Below, piece by piece: positions 8,820 to 17,753 of a stretch of DNA of 64,000 nt. Where the stretch lies: NCBI GenBank assembly GCA_937902315.1, contig CALGUG010000012.1:1-64000 (forward strand). Reading direction: 5' to 3'. The translations under genes and the position numbers were made by a program. Numbering within the stretch: the first letter of the stretch is position 1; each line of letters begins with the position of its first letter. Origin of the DNA: an uncultured Chloroflexales bacterium. Lineage in GTDB: Bacteria > Chloroflexota > Chloroflexia > Chloroflexales > Chloroflexaceae. Under the pieces are notes generated by a model. The model saw nothing but the letters and a program-made list of their open reading frames with translations. It was not told where the DNA came from and did not search any database.

Positions 8820-9312
8820 AGCCATACCCTGAGCCTGTCGAGGAGTACGGCTTTTGGTGTAACGCAGCCAGCCTCCCCTCTCCTGCTTGCGGCTTCAGGG
8901 TCGAGGATGAGGCTCCCCTCTTCACTTTGCCCTCTCCCCTGCCCCGCTCCCGTAAACGCTATGCATTACCCAAAAGTCGTGTCGGCAGCAACAGGCGATC
9001 GTTCGCATACCATCGCGGGAGTATCCTTGAGAGCACAGAACGCGGAAACATTCACCCCCTCGCCCGCAGTGTGGGAGAGGGGGCCGGGGGATGAGGGCAG
9101 ATAACGCTGACCGTATGTCGATTTGTGGGTAATGTACAACCCGTAAACGGGCGAGGGGTTCTGCCCTCCTGCTGCCCTTTTCTCCCCCTCTCCTGCTTCG
9201 CGGGAGAGGGGGCCGGGGGGTGAGGGCCTCGCTGAAAGCATTGAGATGCATTGCCGAAGGCGAACCGCCTGAATGGGAGGATAGGATGTTGATAGCCGTA
9301 GGCGGACGCGGG
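8820..9312. repeat. Repeat cluster: short CCTGAG hairpin, two family C blocks, family A core
   Basis: 8825-8856 resembles the widespread ccctgagcctgtcgagg-type hairpin. 8925-9240 holds two head-to-head GC-rich family C blocks with a conserved middle (gcgatcgttcgcataccatcgcgggagtatccttgagagcacagaac). 9289-9312 carries a family A core. The 8807-9370 gap has no convincing gene; the short open frames here are repeat translations. Confidence 0.75.
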
Positions 9313-9370
9313 CGGGACCTTTTTGCGGGAAAAACCCTTGACGCCAGAAGGTAGATGAGCTGAACAAAAA

Positions 9371-9400
9371 GAGAGAGACTGAAGCGCTTCAGTCTCTCTC
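9371..9400 (-). terminator. Perfect 30-bp palindromic terminator
   Basis: Two 15-nt arms pair perfectly about a gaagc|gcttc centre. On the minus strand the hairpin is followed by a T-rich run (ctttttgttc), a good rho-independent terminator for the M81 peptidase gene and its upstream partners. Confidence 0.85.
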
Positions 9401-9416
9401 GGGGCTTGAGCGATCT

Positions 9417-10901
9417 TTAGGCGATCGGTTGGAAGATGGTCGCGGTCAGATCGGCTTCGAACTCTTGATCGAGCGGGAAGATTGGGCGAATCACGCGCTT
9501 GTAGTCGAGCGAGGTGATGCCTTGGTTGACTGCGCCGGGGGTGACGGCCAAGAAAGCTTTGGTGGCATAACGGCGCAGATCCGGCTCTAGGTAGCCGATC
9601 TTCACACCGGTCAGCTTGTGATCTTTGGGATCAAGGCCCAGCTTGGTGAACTCGCTGATGAAGTGGTAGGGCTTGCGGCGGCTGGTCAGAATAATGTGGA
9701 CACCGCCAACCTTCAGCACCGCCAAGTCGCCGCCAACTGGGTCGTTGGGGAAGAGCGAATAGACTGTACCCTTGACCGGCAGCGGTTTGGCGTTGACCGG
9801 GTCGAGCTTGCCACCTAAGGAAGCCTCTACCTCGCCGCCGACGCCAGCCGCGTAGCAGGCTTTGACCGCAGCGGGGTCAGCGATGCTGGCCGTAATGGCG
9901 GTCAGCTCACCGCTGGCGAAGCGCTTATCGGCCAAGAGCGCCGCCGCGAAGCAGGGCGTATCGTTGGCGCCGCCCGCAGTCGGGTTGTCGCCCGAGTCGC
10001 TGATGATCACGCCGTTTTCGGGGAAGGCGACCGCCTGCTCGATACACCACTCGGCCGTACCGAACGGCACCACCATATCAAAATCGAAACGAGCATCCCA
10101 ATAGCGCTTGGCGATCTTCTCGGCCTCGCGCTTAATCACCTCGGCATCGGTGCCTGTCACCACAGCCGTTGCGCTTGCGCGCGGCTCGTCGGCCCAAACA
10201 TAGCCGACCCACAGCGAGGCATCGAGCACGCCCGGAACCGGATCGCTTTCTTTGAGGCTAGCATAGACGCTCTTGCCCGGCTCGACCAAGGTGCTAGTGC
10301 GCTCGCCCGGCAGAATGACCGGAATGCGCACCCAAGCGCGCATGGGGCGAACCTTGTTGTCGAGACAGTAGAGCAGGTGGGCGACCGAACGCTCGCGAGT
10401 TTCGAGCGCGTCGTCGTGGGGAGCAAGGCGATAGGCCGTGAAGATATTGACGTTTTCGACCAGACGAGCGGTCACATTGCCGTGCAGGTCCATGCCGGCC
10501 GAGATGATGCAGTCGGGGCCGACCAGCTCACGAATAGCTGCGATCAGGTCGCCTTCGGCATCATCCATACCCACCACATTCATCGCGCCGTGAATGTCGA
10601 ACACAAAACCATCGAGCGGCAAGGTAGCCTTGATGCGCTCGAGCAGTTCGTTCTTCATGGCGAGATAATCGGCTTGCACCACCGAACCAGCCGGAAGCGA
10701 ACGGGCCTTCATAGCAGGCAGCCACTCGATATCGTCGCGGCCTCGGAAGTTCCAATTGGGCATGAACGGATAGAGTTCGACCATCTCTTGGCCGCGTTTA
10801 ATTGTAAAATCGGCGATCGTGCTGTGCAGTGGCGAGAAGGTACTGCTTTCGATCGCAATACCGCCGATACCGATGCGATATTTCTTTGACGATTGTGACA
10901 T
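9417..10901 (-). CDS. M81 family metallopeptidase (MlrC-like)
   Basis: MlrC/M81 proteins are cytoplasmic metallohydrolases, named for microcystin degradation, though most members act on unknown peptides or amides. The sequence has the family N-terminus (RIGIGGIAIESSTFSP), FDIHGAMNVVGMDDAEGDL and the metal-binding MDLHGNVT, plus DSGDNPTAGGANDT in the C-terminal half. About 494 residues is typical. I start at the ATG at 10901 rather than 10955 because GGGGA lies upstream and the conserved domain begins directly after it. It is last in a probable four-gene minus-strand operon, 69 bp after the YvcK-like gene. The substrate is unknown. Confidence 0.87.
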   Translation of the reverse strand: MSQSSKKYRIGIGGIAIESSTFSPLHSTIADFTIKRGQEMVELYPFMPNWNFRGRDDIEWLPAMKARSLPAGSVVQADYLAMKNELLERIKATLPLDGFVFDIHGAMNVVGMDDAEGDLIAAIRELVGPDCIISAGMDLHGNVTARLVENVNIFTAYRLAPHDDALETRERSVAHLLYCLDNKVRPMRAWVRIPVILPGERTSTLVEPGKSVYASLKESDPVPGVLDASLWVGYVWADEPRASATAVVTGTDAEVIKREAEKIAKRYWDARFDFDMVVPFGTAEWCIEQAVAFPENGVIISDSGDNPTAGGANDTPCFAAALLADKRFASGELTAITASIADPAAVKACYAAGVGGEVEASLGGKLDPVNAKPLPVKGTVYSLFPNDPVGGDLAVLKVGGVHIILTSRRKPYHFISEFTKLGLDPKDHKLTGVKIGYLEPDLRRYATKAFLAVTPGAVNQGITSLDYKRVIRPIFPLDQEFEADLTATIFQPIA

Positions 10902-10970
10902 GCTGGTATTCCCCTGTTGTACGAAGTAAGATAGCGACGATGATATGCTTAACAACGGCCAATCGGAAGG

Positions 10971-11981
10971 CTAGCGAGCCTCCGTCTGAAGTTCATAGAG
11001 CAGCTTTGCAAGCGTTTGAGGATCGTGGCGAATGGTATCTTGTTTGTTCCAGAGCTTACGTTCTGGATCAGGTTGCTCGGTAAGATCGCGCAACACTGTG
11101 CGGATACCAAGCGCCTCGATGGCTTGCAGCTCGCTTGGGCTGGGCTGTAAAAAGTGCAGGCCATCAGCGGCATAGCGAGCGATCAGCTCGGTAGGAGGAT
11201 TACTCTGATTGATCAAAGCGATATCGACGACGCCGGGGCCAAGCAGCTCAACGAGCCGCTCTACGTGCTGTAAAACGGTGTAACCGTCGGTCTGGCCCGG
11301 CTGGGTTGTGGTGTTGCAGATATAGACAACTTTGGCGCGTGTATCGCGCAGGGCCTCGCGAACGCCGTCGAAGAGCAACGTCGCGAGCACCGTCGTAAAG
11401 TGGCTGCCGGGGCCGATCGTCACAAGGTCGGCTTGCAGGATCGCATCGAGGGCCGGTTGATAGGCTGGGCTGGCTTCGCGCAGAAAGAGCCGTTTGATGG
11501 GTGCTTTGTTGAGGCCGCGCACGTAAACTTCGCCCTCAACCAGTGTGCCATCTTCGAGCTCGGCGCAGAGCGCGGTGTTAGCCGACGAGACGGGCATCAC
11601 ATGCACATCGCTGCCAACTAGCTCGCTCAGCAGCTCGACGGCTTGGGCGAAGTCGCCCGTCATTTGGGCCAGCACACCCAAGATCAGGTTGCCGAGCGCC
11701 ATGCCCTCCAGTTCCTCAAGGGCGTGGGCTTTGATGCGCTGTTGCAGCAAACGCGCCATCAAGCTGTTCGGGTCGCGCGCCAAAGTGGCGATGGTATTGC
11801 GGATATCGCCCGGGGCAGGGATATCGGCGATGGCACGGGCTAGGCCAGTGCTGCGCCCACTATCGGTGACGGCGATCACACCACTGCGTCGAGCGAAATA
11901 GCCCGCCGCGCCCTGCAAAACCTGTCCCGCTCCGTTACCGCCGCCCAAAGAAACCAGATGAAACCCTTGTTGCTCTGTCAT
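10971..11981 (-). CDS. YvcK/CofD-like protein (gluconeogenesis factor family)
   Basis: Cytoplasmic UPF0052/YvcK-family protein of 336 residues. YvcK binds UDP-sugars and is needed for growth on gluconeogenic carbon and for cell-wall homeostasis in Bacillus; CofD relatives make the F420 phosphodiester. The nucleotide-binding start is present as VSLGGGNGAGQVLQG, where YvcK usually has GGGTG, and DSGRSTG replaces the usual DDGGSSG. PGDIRN and IGPGSHFTTVLATLL blocks are conserved. It is not adjacent to whiA or rapZ, its usual partners. It lies between a glycosyltransferase and an M81 peptidase with gaps of about 67-69 bp, suggesting co-transcription. F420 synthesis is less likely than the YvcK role. 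Confidence 0.85.
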   Translation of the reverse strand: MTEQQGFHLVSLGGGNGAGQVLQGAAGYFARRSGVIAVTDSGRSTGLARAIADIPAPGDIRNTIATLARDPNSLMARLLQQRIKAHALEELEGMALGNLILGVLAQMTGDFAQAVELLSELVGSDVHVMPVSSANTALCAELEDGTLVEGEVYVRGLNKAPIKRLFLREASPAYQPALDAILQADLVTIGPGSHFTTVLATLLFDGVREALRDTRAKVVYICNTTTQPGQTDGYTVLQHVERLVELLGPGVVDIALINQSNPPTELIARYAADGLHFLQPSPSELQAIEALGIRTVLRDLTEQPDPERKLWNKQDTIRHDPQTLAKLLYELQTEAR

Positions 11982-12048
11982 ATACCTTCAACTCGCCATA
12001 TGCGATCGTTAAAAAGAAAACTCTCGACAATAGCTACGCCATCAAGGC

Positions 12049-13350
12049 TCACTTAGCGTAGCGAGCTTGACGGGCGCGCAACAGCTCTTGATAGAGCAGC
12101 ATCGTTTTGCGGGCCACAACAGGCCAATCGAACTCGCGTCGCACAATCTCGACGCTGGCCTCGCCCCATTGGGGCCAGCGGTCGCGCTGCTGCAGAGCCA
12201 TACGCAGCTTCTGAGCCAGATCGTCGACATCGCCCGGCTTGACCAAATAGCCATTTACGTCGTTAAAGACCTTGTCGGGAATGCCGCCCGCCGCCGAGGC
12301 CACTACCGGACGACGATGGATCATGCCTTCGAGCGTCACCAGTGACGAACCTTCGTACAAGGTCGGGTGCACCAAAAGATCGACCTCTTCGTAGAGGCTA
12401 TGCAACTGGCTGTCGTCGAGCCGCCCCGCAAACACGGTGTGTTCACCGATTCCCGCCGCGCGGGCCTGCTGTTCGAGCGCTTGGCGCTCTTTGCCTTCGC
12501 CGACTAAGATCCAGCGCCAATTAGGCGGTAGCACATCTTTGAGACGCGCCAGAGCCTCGACCAAAATATGGTAACCCTTGTTGCGCTCGAGTCGGCTCAC
12601 GCTGAGCAAGACCGGGCCTGCACCAGCCAGTTGGAAGCGTTCACGCATCTCGACGCGCAGTTCGTCGCGCACCCAAGCCAGACATTCATCAACATCGATC
12701 GCACTGGGAATAACCACAACACGAGCGGGATCAACCTTCAGATAGTGCGGCAGATCGTCTTTTGTGCAAGCATCGGTCGCGATCGCACGATCGGCACAGC
12801 GCGTCCCATAGGCATACAGTGAGCGGAAGGGAGCGTAGGCCAGCCATTTGCGCCAGTCTTGGGTGCGAAATTCTTCTAAACCGTGTGGGTTAGCCACAAA
12901 GGGCACACTGCGCAAAAAAGCGTCGCGCACGCGAATCGCGCCGTAACCTGCAGCGCACAAACCTTGGGCATGCACCACATCGAATCGGCCTTGGCGCACT
13001 GCGCGCGCAGCGTGGCAGCCTTGTTCCCAAGCATAGCGCGGATAGTTGATCTGGCGGCCCACAATGCTGTTTGGGCGCAGGTAGGGCGATGTATAGTCGT
13101 AGCGCAACTGCACGACCGAGGCAAGGCCCTCCATAATCGCGGCGTAGGCTTTGCGCTCATCAGGATCAAGCGTCGCCTCAGCTTTGGTGGGCGGTTGAAC
13201 GTAGAGTGTAACCTCGGCACCCAGCTTGCTCAAATGGGTGACCAAATGAAAGACATGGCGCTCGATTCCGCCGAAGCCGTGCAGCGGGAAAACTGCGCGC
13301 GCCAGCATCGCAACGCGAATTGTTCGTTCAAAAGGAGATAATGCTTGCAT
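12049..13350 (-). CDS. Glycosyltransferase family 4
   Basis: Retaining GT-B glycosyltransferase acting at the cytoplasmic side, transferring a nucleotide-activated sugar. The N-terminal acceptor domain has GFGGIERHVFHLVTHL. The C-terminal donor domain shows SRLERNKGYHILVEAL, VGEGKERQALE, VFAGRLDDSQLHSLYEEVDLLVHPTLYEGSSLVTLEGM (the E-x7-E donor-binding motif) and PVVASAAGGIPD. About 433 residues. The ATG at 13350 is preferred. A TTG at 13371 would overlap the TGA of the upstream phosphatase gene (ttga), so translational coupling is possible and the start is uncertain by 7 residues. The product may belong to cell-surface polysaccharide or glycolipid assembly. Confidence 0.88.
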   Translation of the reverse strand: MQALSPFERTIRVAMLARAVFPLHGFGGIERHVFHLVTHLSKLGAEVTLYVQPPTKAEATLDPDERKAYAAIMEGLASVVQLRYDYTSPYLRPNSIVGRQINYPRYAWEQGCHAARAVRQGRFDVVHAQGLCAAGYGAIRVRDAFLRSVPFVANPHGLEEFRTQDWRKWLAYAPFRSLYAYGTRCADRAIATDACTKDDLPHYLKVDPARVVVIPSAIDVDECLAWVRDELRVEMRERFQLAGAGPVLLSVSRLERNKGYHILVEALARLKDVLPPNWRWILVGEGKERQALEQQARAAGIGEHTVFAGRLDDSQLHSLYEEVDLLVHPTLYEGSSLVTLEGMIHRRPVVASAAGGIPDKVFNDVNGYLVKPGDVDDLAQKLRMALQQRDRWPQWGEASVEIVRREFDWPVVARKTMLLYQELLRARQARYAK

Positions 13351-13367
13351 AGCGCAATCATACCACT

Positions 13368-14024
13368 TCAACTATTTGTGTGCAAAATCCGAAGCACATC
13401 ATTGAAGGTCTCATAGGCGTGATAGGCGATCTGTTGCTGCTGGCAGTAGCGCGCGAGCGAACCCTTGGCAAAGACCTTATCGGCAACGCCCACCGCACAA
13501 CGATCGCTTAACCCATCACCAATAAACACAATCTGTCGATCGGGTTCGCTCGCGCGCCTGTTGCTCACAACTAAGCGTTTACAAATTCCCTCGCTGCGAT
13601 TGCCGATTGTACACTGGTAGGTACACATGCGAGGGAATTCAAAAAAGCGTTCTTCTCCTTCAAAATGTAAATGATTACTTATGACTGGCAAATGATCTAA
13701 GCCATAACGGCGCAAGATCCCAGCGATATGATAGTCTAAGCCGTCGCTGACGATCTGCAAGGGCCAGCCTTCGTGGTGGCAGCGCTCTACAAAGGCTCCA
13801 AAGCTTTCGTCGATGGCAAGAGAGGCTAGGTAGGCATCGATCTCGGCCCGCGAGGCATGCACCATAGCATAACAGCGTTCGACCTGCTGGGCCGTGCTTA
13901 GCTCACCGCGCGCCCAAGCAGCATCGAGCTCGTGCCAACGAGGATCAGCGAAACGTTCGAAGAGTCCATCGGTCGTATCTTCTAGGGTGATAGTGCCATC
14001 AAAATCGACCAAAAAGCTGTACAT
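13368..14024 (-). CDS. HAD-superfamily phosphatase, MtnX/SerB-like
   Basis: Small-molecule phosphatase of HAD subfamily IB, about 218 residues. Motif I is DFDGT (nucleophile Asp7, second Asp9). Motif II is in QIVSDG, the lysine region is near GICKR, and motif III is VFIGDGLSDRCA. The pattern TLEDTTDGLFERFADP resembles MtnX, the methionine-salvage phosphatase, but no other methionine-salvage gene is nearby, so a broader role is possible. The start is the ATG at 14024, directly before the conserved YSFLVDFDGT; the 35 extra codons upstream are not conserved-looking. Its TGA stop overlaps the possible TTG start of the glycosyltransferase gene. Confidence 0.82.
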   Translation of the reverse strand: MYSFLVDFDGTITLEDTTDGLFERFADPRWHELDAAWARGELSTAQQVERCYAMVHASRAEIDAYLASLAIDESFGAFVERCHHEGWPLQIVSDGLDYHIAGILRRYGLDHLPVISNHLHFEGEERFFEFPRMCTYQCTIGNRSEGICKRLVVSNRRASEPDRQIVFIGDGLSDRCAVGVADKVFAKGSLARYCQQQQIAYHAYETFNDVLRILHTNS

Positions 14025-14157
14025 GTCCCGTCCTATTCCACCTTTGTTGCAAAAATATAACTCAACGTTATGAAGTCTTTTCTCCGCCCCGCACGTATTT
14101 AGGTTAGATAATGGGGATGCTTGCCTCAAACTAATACCCTAAAGGAAGGATGAGGAT

Positions 14158-14583
14158 GTGGAGTATTATACAGTTATTGTTTTAGATGGCCATAAAAGCG
14201 CTGCCTACATCACAAAGCGCGGCCTTGAATGGGCTCTAGGCGCTGCAGCCAATATTCAAGTTGTAGAAAAACCCCTCCAGGCATGGCAAGCTTGTGCCAC
14301 AGGAAAGGTAGATCTTTTAATCGTTGATCCCAGTGAGTACGGCGAAGAAGCCTGGGAATTACTTGAACTTGTCCAAAAAACCTATCCTTCGACTAAATTG
14401 CTGATCTTGGCGGCGAACAATTCACCTCTCGCGCGACGACGCGCATCCCATCTTCAGATCAAATATTTCCCCAAAACCGAAGAACTGAGTGAAATTTGTA
14501 ACTCTGTCCGTTCTTTACTTCGGATTATTCCCAAAGCAGAAGCCACTCCGTCATCGCAGTCGCAAGCTTCCTGCTTACATTAA
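14158..14583 (+). CDS. Stand-alone receiver-like protein with altered acidic pocket
   Basis: Protein of 141 residues with a single CheY-like receiver fold and no output domain. The phospho-acceptor equivalent is Asp57 (VDLLIVDPSEYG), and the late Lys (IKYFPK) is kept. The usual N-terminal acidic pair is reduced to one Asp10 (VIVLDGHKS), so phosphorylation may be impaired. A Ser/Gln-rich tail of about 15 residues follows. It starts at GTG 14158 with a purine-rich leader (aaggaaggatgagg). It lies 345 bp upstream of a sensor kinase on the same strand and could be a partner or phosphate sink for it; this is inference. Confidence 0.7.
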   Translation: MEYYTVIVLDGHKSAAYITKRGLEWALGAAANIQVVEKPLQAWQACATGKVDLLIVDPSEYGEEAWELLELVQKTYPSTKLLILAANNSPLARRRASHLQIKYFPKTEELSEICNSVRSLLRIIPKAEATPSSQSQASCLH

Positions 14584-14928
14584 TATAGGTTCTTTTTCAT
14601 TACTTCGTTTCCCTTTTTTGTAACGTTGTAATCGAATGTTGCCAATCCTTAACCAATATGGTAAGCTCCTATCACAAATACTGAATAAGTATCTATATGT
14701 CCTGTAAAAATGGAATTTTTTACGAAATTTCAACAAATAGAACAAAAAAAGGCCGTGCAAAGGTCTCTAGTACCTATTGTTTCTCAGGTTATAAGCTGCA
14801 CTCCTTCCATCATTCTGCACAATAAGCTTGTGTTCATTGATTGTTTGTTCGGAAGTTGCGCTACCCATACTTGTGAGCAGCGCGGCTCATAGTTCTAAAA
14901 TACAACCGCTTTAATATGTAGTAGGACA
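14584..14928. other. Intergenic region without recognisable features
   Basis: About 345 bp of moderately AT-rich DNA. No repeat-family copy and no strong hairpin were seen. It presumably contains the promoter of the kinase operon, but no clear -35/-10 pair stands out. Confidence 0.5.
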
Positions 14929-16392
14929 ATGGCAGAACAACTGGCATCATCTTCACAACAAACAATTGAACAACTACAGGCACGGATTGCCGAATTAGAA
15001 GGTCAGTTAGCGCAGCTTCAAGCCCAAACTGATGATGGTCATAGCCTTGCGTTTGAGCGCGCCAGTTATGCACCACTGCTCGGTATGTTGCTAGAGATCA
15101 GCGCAGCCTTACGAATTACGCATGACGTACCGACTGTTCTCGAGCTGATCGAACAAAAGGTGCCGCTGCTGTTTAATGCGTCTACCCGAGTTCTGATCTT
15201 TCTGGCTGACGAAAAGCAAAACTTGGTGCTCCGCACGCTTACGGCTGCCGATGAAAAGATCATCCTTGAACCAGGGAAAGGTATAGCTGGACGCGGGTAC
15301 CTTGCTCCGCGAGCGATGCTCTTTGCTGGGCCTATTCTTAAAGATGCTCTAGCAGATCTCAGCGATGAACAGCAGCAAGTCTTCCGAGAGCTATTTAATA
15401 AAGCTTGGCCGCCGACCAGCGCCATCGCCGCCTCGCTGCGCGTTCACGAACAATTGGTCGGTGTTTTGGTGTTGCATACCACCTTAGAACACGCGCCCTT
15501 TAGCACCTTCGAATTGCCTTTTGTACAAGCGCTGGCCGATCTAGCCGCTGTAGCGATCGTCGATGCTCAACAACGGGCAGACCTGAACCATATTCGAGAC
15601 ATGCATGCCCGCGCTCAAGCGCAGCTCGATAACGCCCAAATTCAGCTGTTGCAAAGCGCACGTTTGGCGGCTGTGGGCGAGCTTTCGGCATCGGTCGCTC
15701 ACGAAATTAACAATCCCTTGTATGCGGCACGCAACAGCCTCTTTTTAGCGACGCGCAAGCTCCCAGCCGACTCCGACGCGCTCGAATACGTCCAACTCGC
15801 ACAAGACGAGCTCGGTCGTATCGCTCGTATCATCAGTCGTATGCGCGACTTCTACCGTCCTACCCGAGAAGAGCTCGCGCCAACCGATATTAATCAACTG
15901 CTTGAAGAGACTCTGGCGCTGGTACAAACCCATCTACGCCATGGGCACGTCCAAGTCGAGTTCTTACCCGACACACAACTGCCGCCACTCATCGTAAGCG
16001 CCGATCAGATTCGCCAAGTGATGCTGAATTTGATTCTGAATGCTTGTGATGCAATGTCGGCGCGCGGCGGCACCTTGACGGTTCAAAGTATGGCAGTAGA
16101 CGGTCGCTTACCCAAAGGTGCGCCACCGGTTCCCAATGTGGGTGTAAGCCACTTCGCCACCGAAGTGCTCGTAAGCATTCGCGATACGGGGGTCGGTATC
16201 CCTCAAGAAATTATCGATCAACTCTTTACGCCCTTCTTCACAACAAAACCCAACGGCACGGGTTTAGGCCTCGCGATCAGTGGGCACATCGTTACCCAAC
16301 ACGGCGGCCATATCGAAGTAAGCAGTACACCAGGCCAAGGTAGCGTATTTACGGTACACTTACCTATAGAAGGCCCCGCTGCAAACTCGTAA
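14929..16392 (+). CDS. GAF-domain sensor histidine kinase
   Basis: Probably cytoplasmic: no membrane segment is visible in 487 residues. Residues 9-36 form a short coiled coil (IEQLQARIAELEGQLAQLQ). A GAF sensor domain spans about 50-215. A second short coiled coil leads into a HisKA domain with the phospho-acceptor His258 (SVAHEINNPLYAARNS). The HATPase domain has the N box (LNLILNACDAMSARGG), G1 DTGVGIP, F box LFTPFFTTK and G2 GTGLGLAISGHIV. It is followed 86 bp later by an OmpR-type response regulator, its likely partner. The signal is unknown. Confidence 0.92.
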   Translation: MAEQLASSSQQTIEQLQARIAELEGQLAQLQAQTDDGHSLAFERASYAPLLGMLLEISAALRITHDVPTVLELIEQKVPLLFNASTRVLIFLADEKQNLVLRTLTAADEKIILEPGKGIAGRGYLAPRAMLFAGPILKDALADLSDEQQQVFRELFNKAWPPTSAIAASLRVHEQLVGVLVLHTTLEHAPFSTFELPFVQALADLAAVAIVDAQQRADLNHIRDMHARAQAQLDNAQIQLLQSARLAAVGELSASVAHEINNPLYAARNSLFLATRKLPADSDALEYVQLAQDELGRIARIISRMRDFYRPTREELAPTDINQLLEETLALVQTHLRHGHVQVEFLPDTQLPPLIVSADQIRQVMLNLILNACDAMSARGGTLTVQSMAVDGRLPKGAPPVPNVGVSHFATEVLVSIRDTGVGIPQEIIDQLFTPFFTTKPNGTGLGLAISGHIVTQHGGHIEVSSTPGQGSVFTVHLPIEGPAANS

Positions 16393-16478
16393 TTGCCAAG
16401 AGGGCCAACCCTGTTTAGGATATATCAGGTTCTGAGTGGGCTTTCGCTACTCGCAGAGATATTAAGGAATAGAATTTC

Positions 16479-17264
16479 ATGGCACCAGCACATATTTTAG
16501 TTATCGATGATGAAGCGGGTATTCGCCGCACCATGCGCGACCTGCTTACCGAAGAAGGCTATACCGTTACGACGGCTTCAAGCGGCGAGGCGGGCGTCGC
16601 CTTGATCAAAGACAATAGCTATGACCTATTGTTGATCGACTTGCGCCTGCCAGGTATCGACGGAATGGAAGTGGTCAAGCAGGCCAAAGAGTATCTGCCC
16701 GATGCTGCGCTGATCATTCTGACCGGACACGGCTCGATCGAAACAGCTATCGAAGGTCTACACCAAGGCATTTTCGACTATCTGCTTAAAACCAGCGATC
16801 CGCTGACCGTGCTCGATCGCGTGAAGGCCGCCTTAGCAGATCGCCAAAAGCGTCTGCGCCAAAAGCAACTGCTCGATCATGTCAGTTCGGCCCTCGAAGA
16901 GCTGCGCGGTGCTCCATCGGCTCCGGCTGAGGATACCTCGAGCGCTCGACGCTTGGTATTTGGCAATCTGCAGCTCGATACTTGGCGACAGCAGGCCACG
17001 CGCGATGGACAAACCCTGCCGCTCACGCCGACCGAGTTCCGCGTTCTACTGTGTCTGGCAGAGCACGCAGGCCAAGTGATGAGCTATGCGACCTTAGTGC
17101 GCTGCGCTCAAGGCTACGAAACCAGCGAACTCGAAGCTGGCGAGCTGATCAAGCCGCATATCCACCACCTACGCCAGAAGCTTGAGGCTGATCCGAGCAA
17201 CCCCCGCACGATTCTAAATGTGCGCGGCACGGGTTATGTCTTCTCTGTGCCAAACAACGTCTAG
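16479..17264 (+). CDS. OmpR/PhoB-family response regulator
   Basis: DNA-binding response regulator of 261 residues. The receiver domain (1-125) has the acidic cluster IDDEAG (Asp10, Asp11), phospho-acceptor Asp54 (LIDLRLPGIDGM) and the YLLK switch Lys near 105. A charged linker (about 115-155) leads to a winged-helix output domain (about 157-258: PLTPTEFRVLLCLAEHAGQVM, HIHHLRQKLE, RGTGYVF). It is transcribed with the histidine kinase just upstream. Confidence 0.92.
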   Translation: MAPAHILVIDDEAGIRRTMRDLLTEEGYTVTTASSGEAGVALIKDNSYDLLLIDLRLPGIDGMEVVKQAKEYLPDAALIILTGHGSIETAIEGLHQGIFDYLLKTSDPLTVLDRVKAALADRQKRLRQKQLLDHVSSALEELRGAPSAPAEDTSSARRLVFGNLQLDTWRQQATRDGQTLPLTPTEFRVLLCLAEHAGQVMSYATLVRCAQGYETSELEAGELIKPHIHHLRQKLEADPSNPRTILNVRGTGYVFSVPNNV

Positions 17265-17311
17265 AGCACTCGCTCGAACAAAAGCCATCCATCGATAGGT
17301 GGTTGAATCCA

Positions 17312-17352
17312 AGCGCGTTCCTCTTTGAGACCTATCAAGAGGAGCGCGCTTT
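17312..17352 (+). terminator. Rho-independent terminator of the two-component operon
   Basis: AGCGCG..TCCTCTT pairs with AAGAGGA..GCGCGCT around a short loop, followed by tttttga. The stem is long and near perfect. Confidence 0.8.
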
Positions 17353-17482
17353 TTGATGTGTAAGCTCTCTGAAATTTGCGGGTATAATGACCGAACGGAT
17401 CTATCTGCAAAGAGGGCTTCGTTGTGCACAACTCTTGGTAATGTCACACGCTATACTCGCAGTAGACGCTCTTTGAGCAATC

Positions 17483-17651
17483 ATACGAAATCCGCTTGAA
17501 TCGTTGTATGTTGGAGTGGCCTCTGGGCACACAGCTACAACACCCTGCTTACGGGCAAGCTGTTGGTAGCCGAAGGCGGACGCGCTAGCCGCCCGCTTTG
17601 GGGAAGAGACCAAATCGCCAGAGTGCTAAAGTGATCAAACGGATTTGGTAT
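17483..17651 (+). repeat. Family A repeat, full length
   Basis: A 169-bp element with clear terminal inverted repeats (ATACGAAATCCGCTTGA at the left, TCAAACGGATTTGGTAT at the right). The core gctgttggtagccgaaggcg lies at about 17560-17580. It is one of the best-preserved A copies and shows that families A and B share termini. It runs into an artificial upstream extension of the next gene's reading frame. Confidence 0.85.
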
Positions 17652-17753
17652 CATAATCGTAACCTTATAGCGCTCACAAGATCGTTTGTAGATCTATTTC
17701 TTGGTACTATCGCGATAGAATTCAATTCTCTAGTAAATGACAAAGGTACTTCA

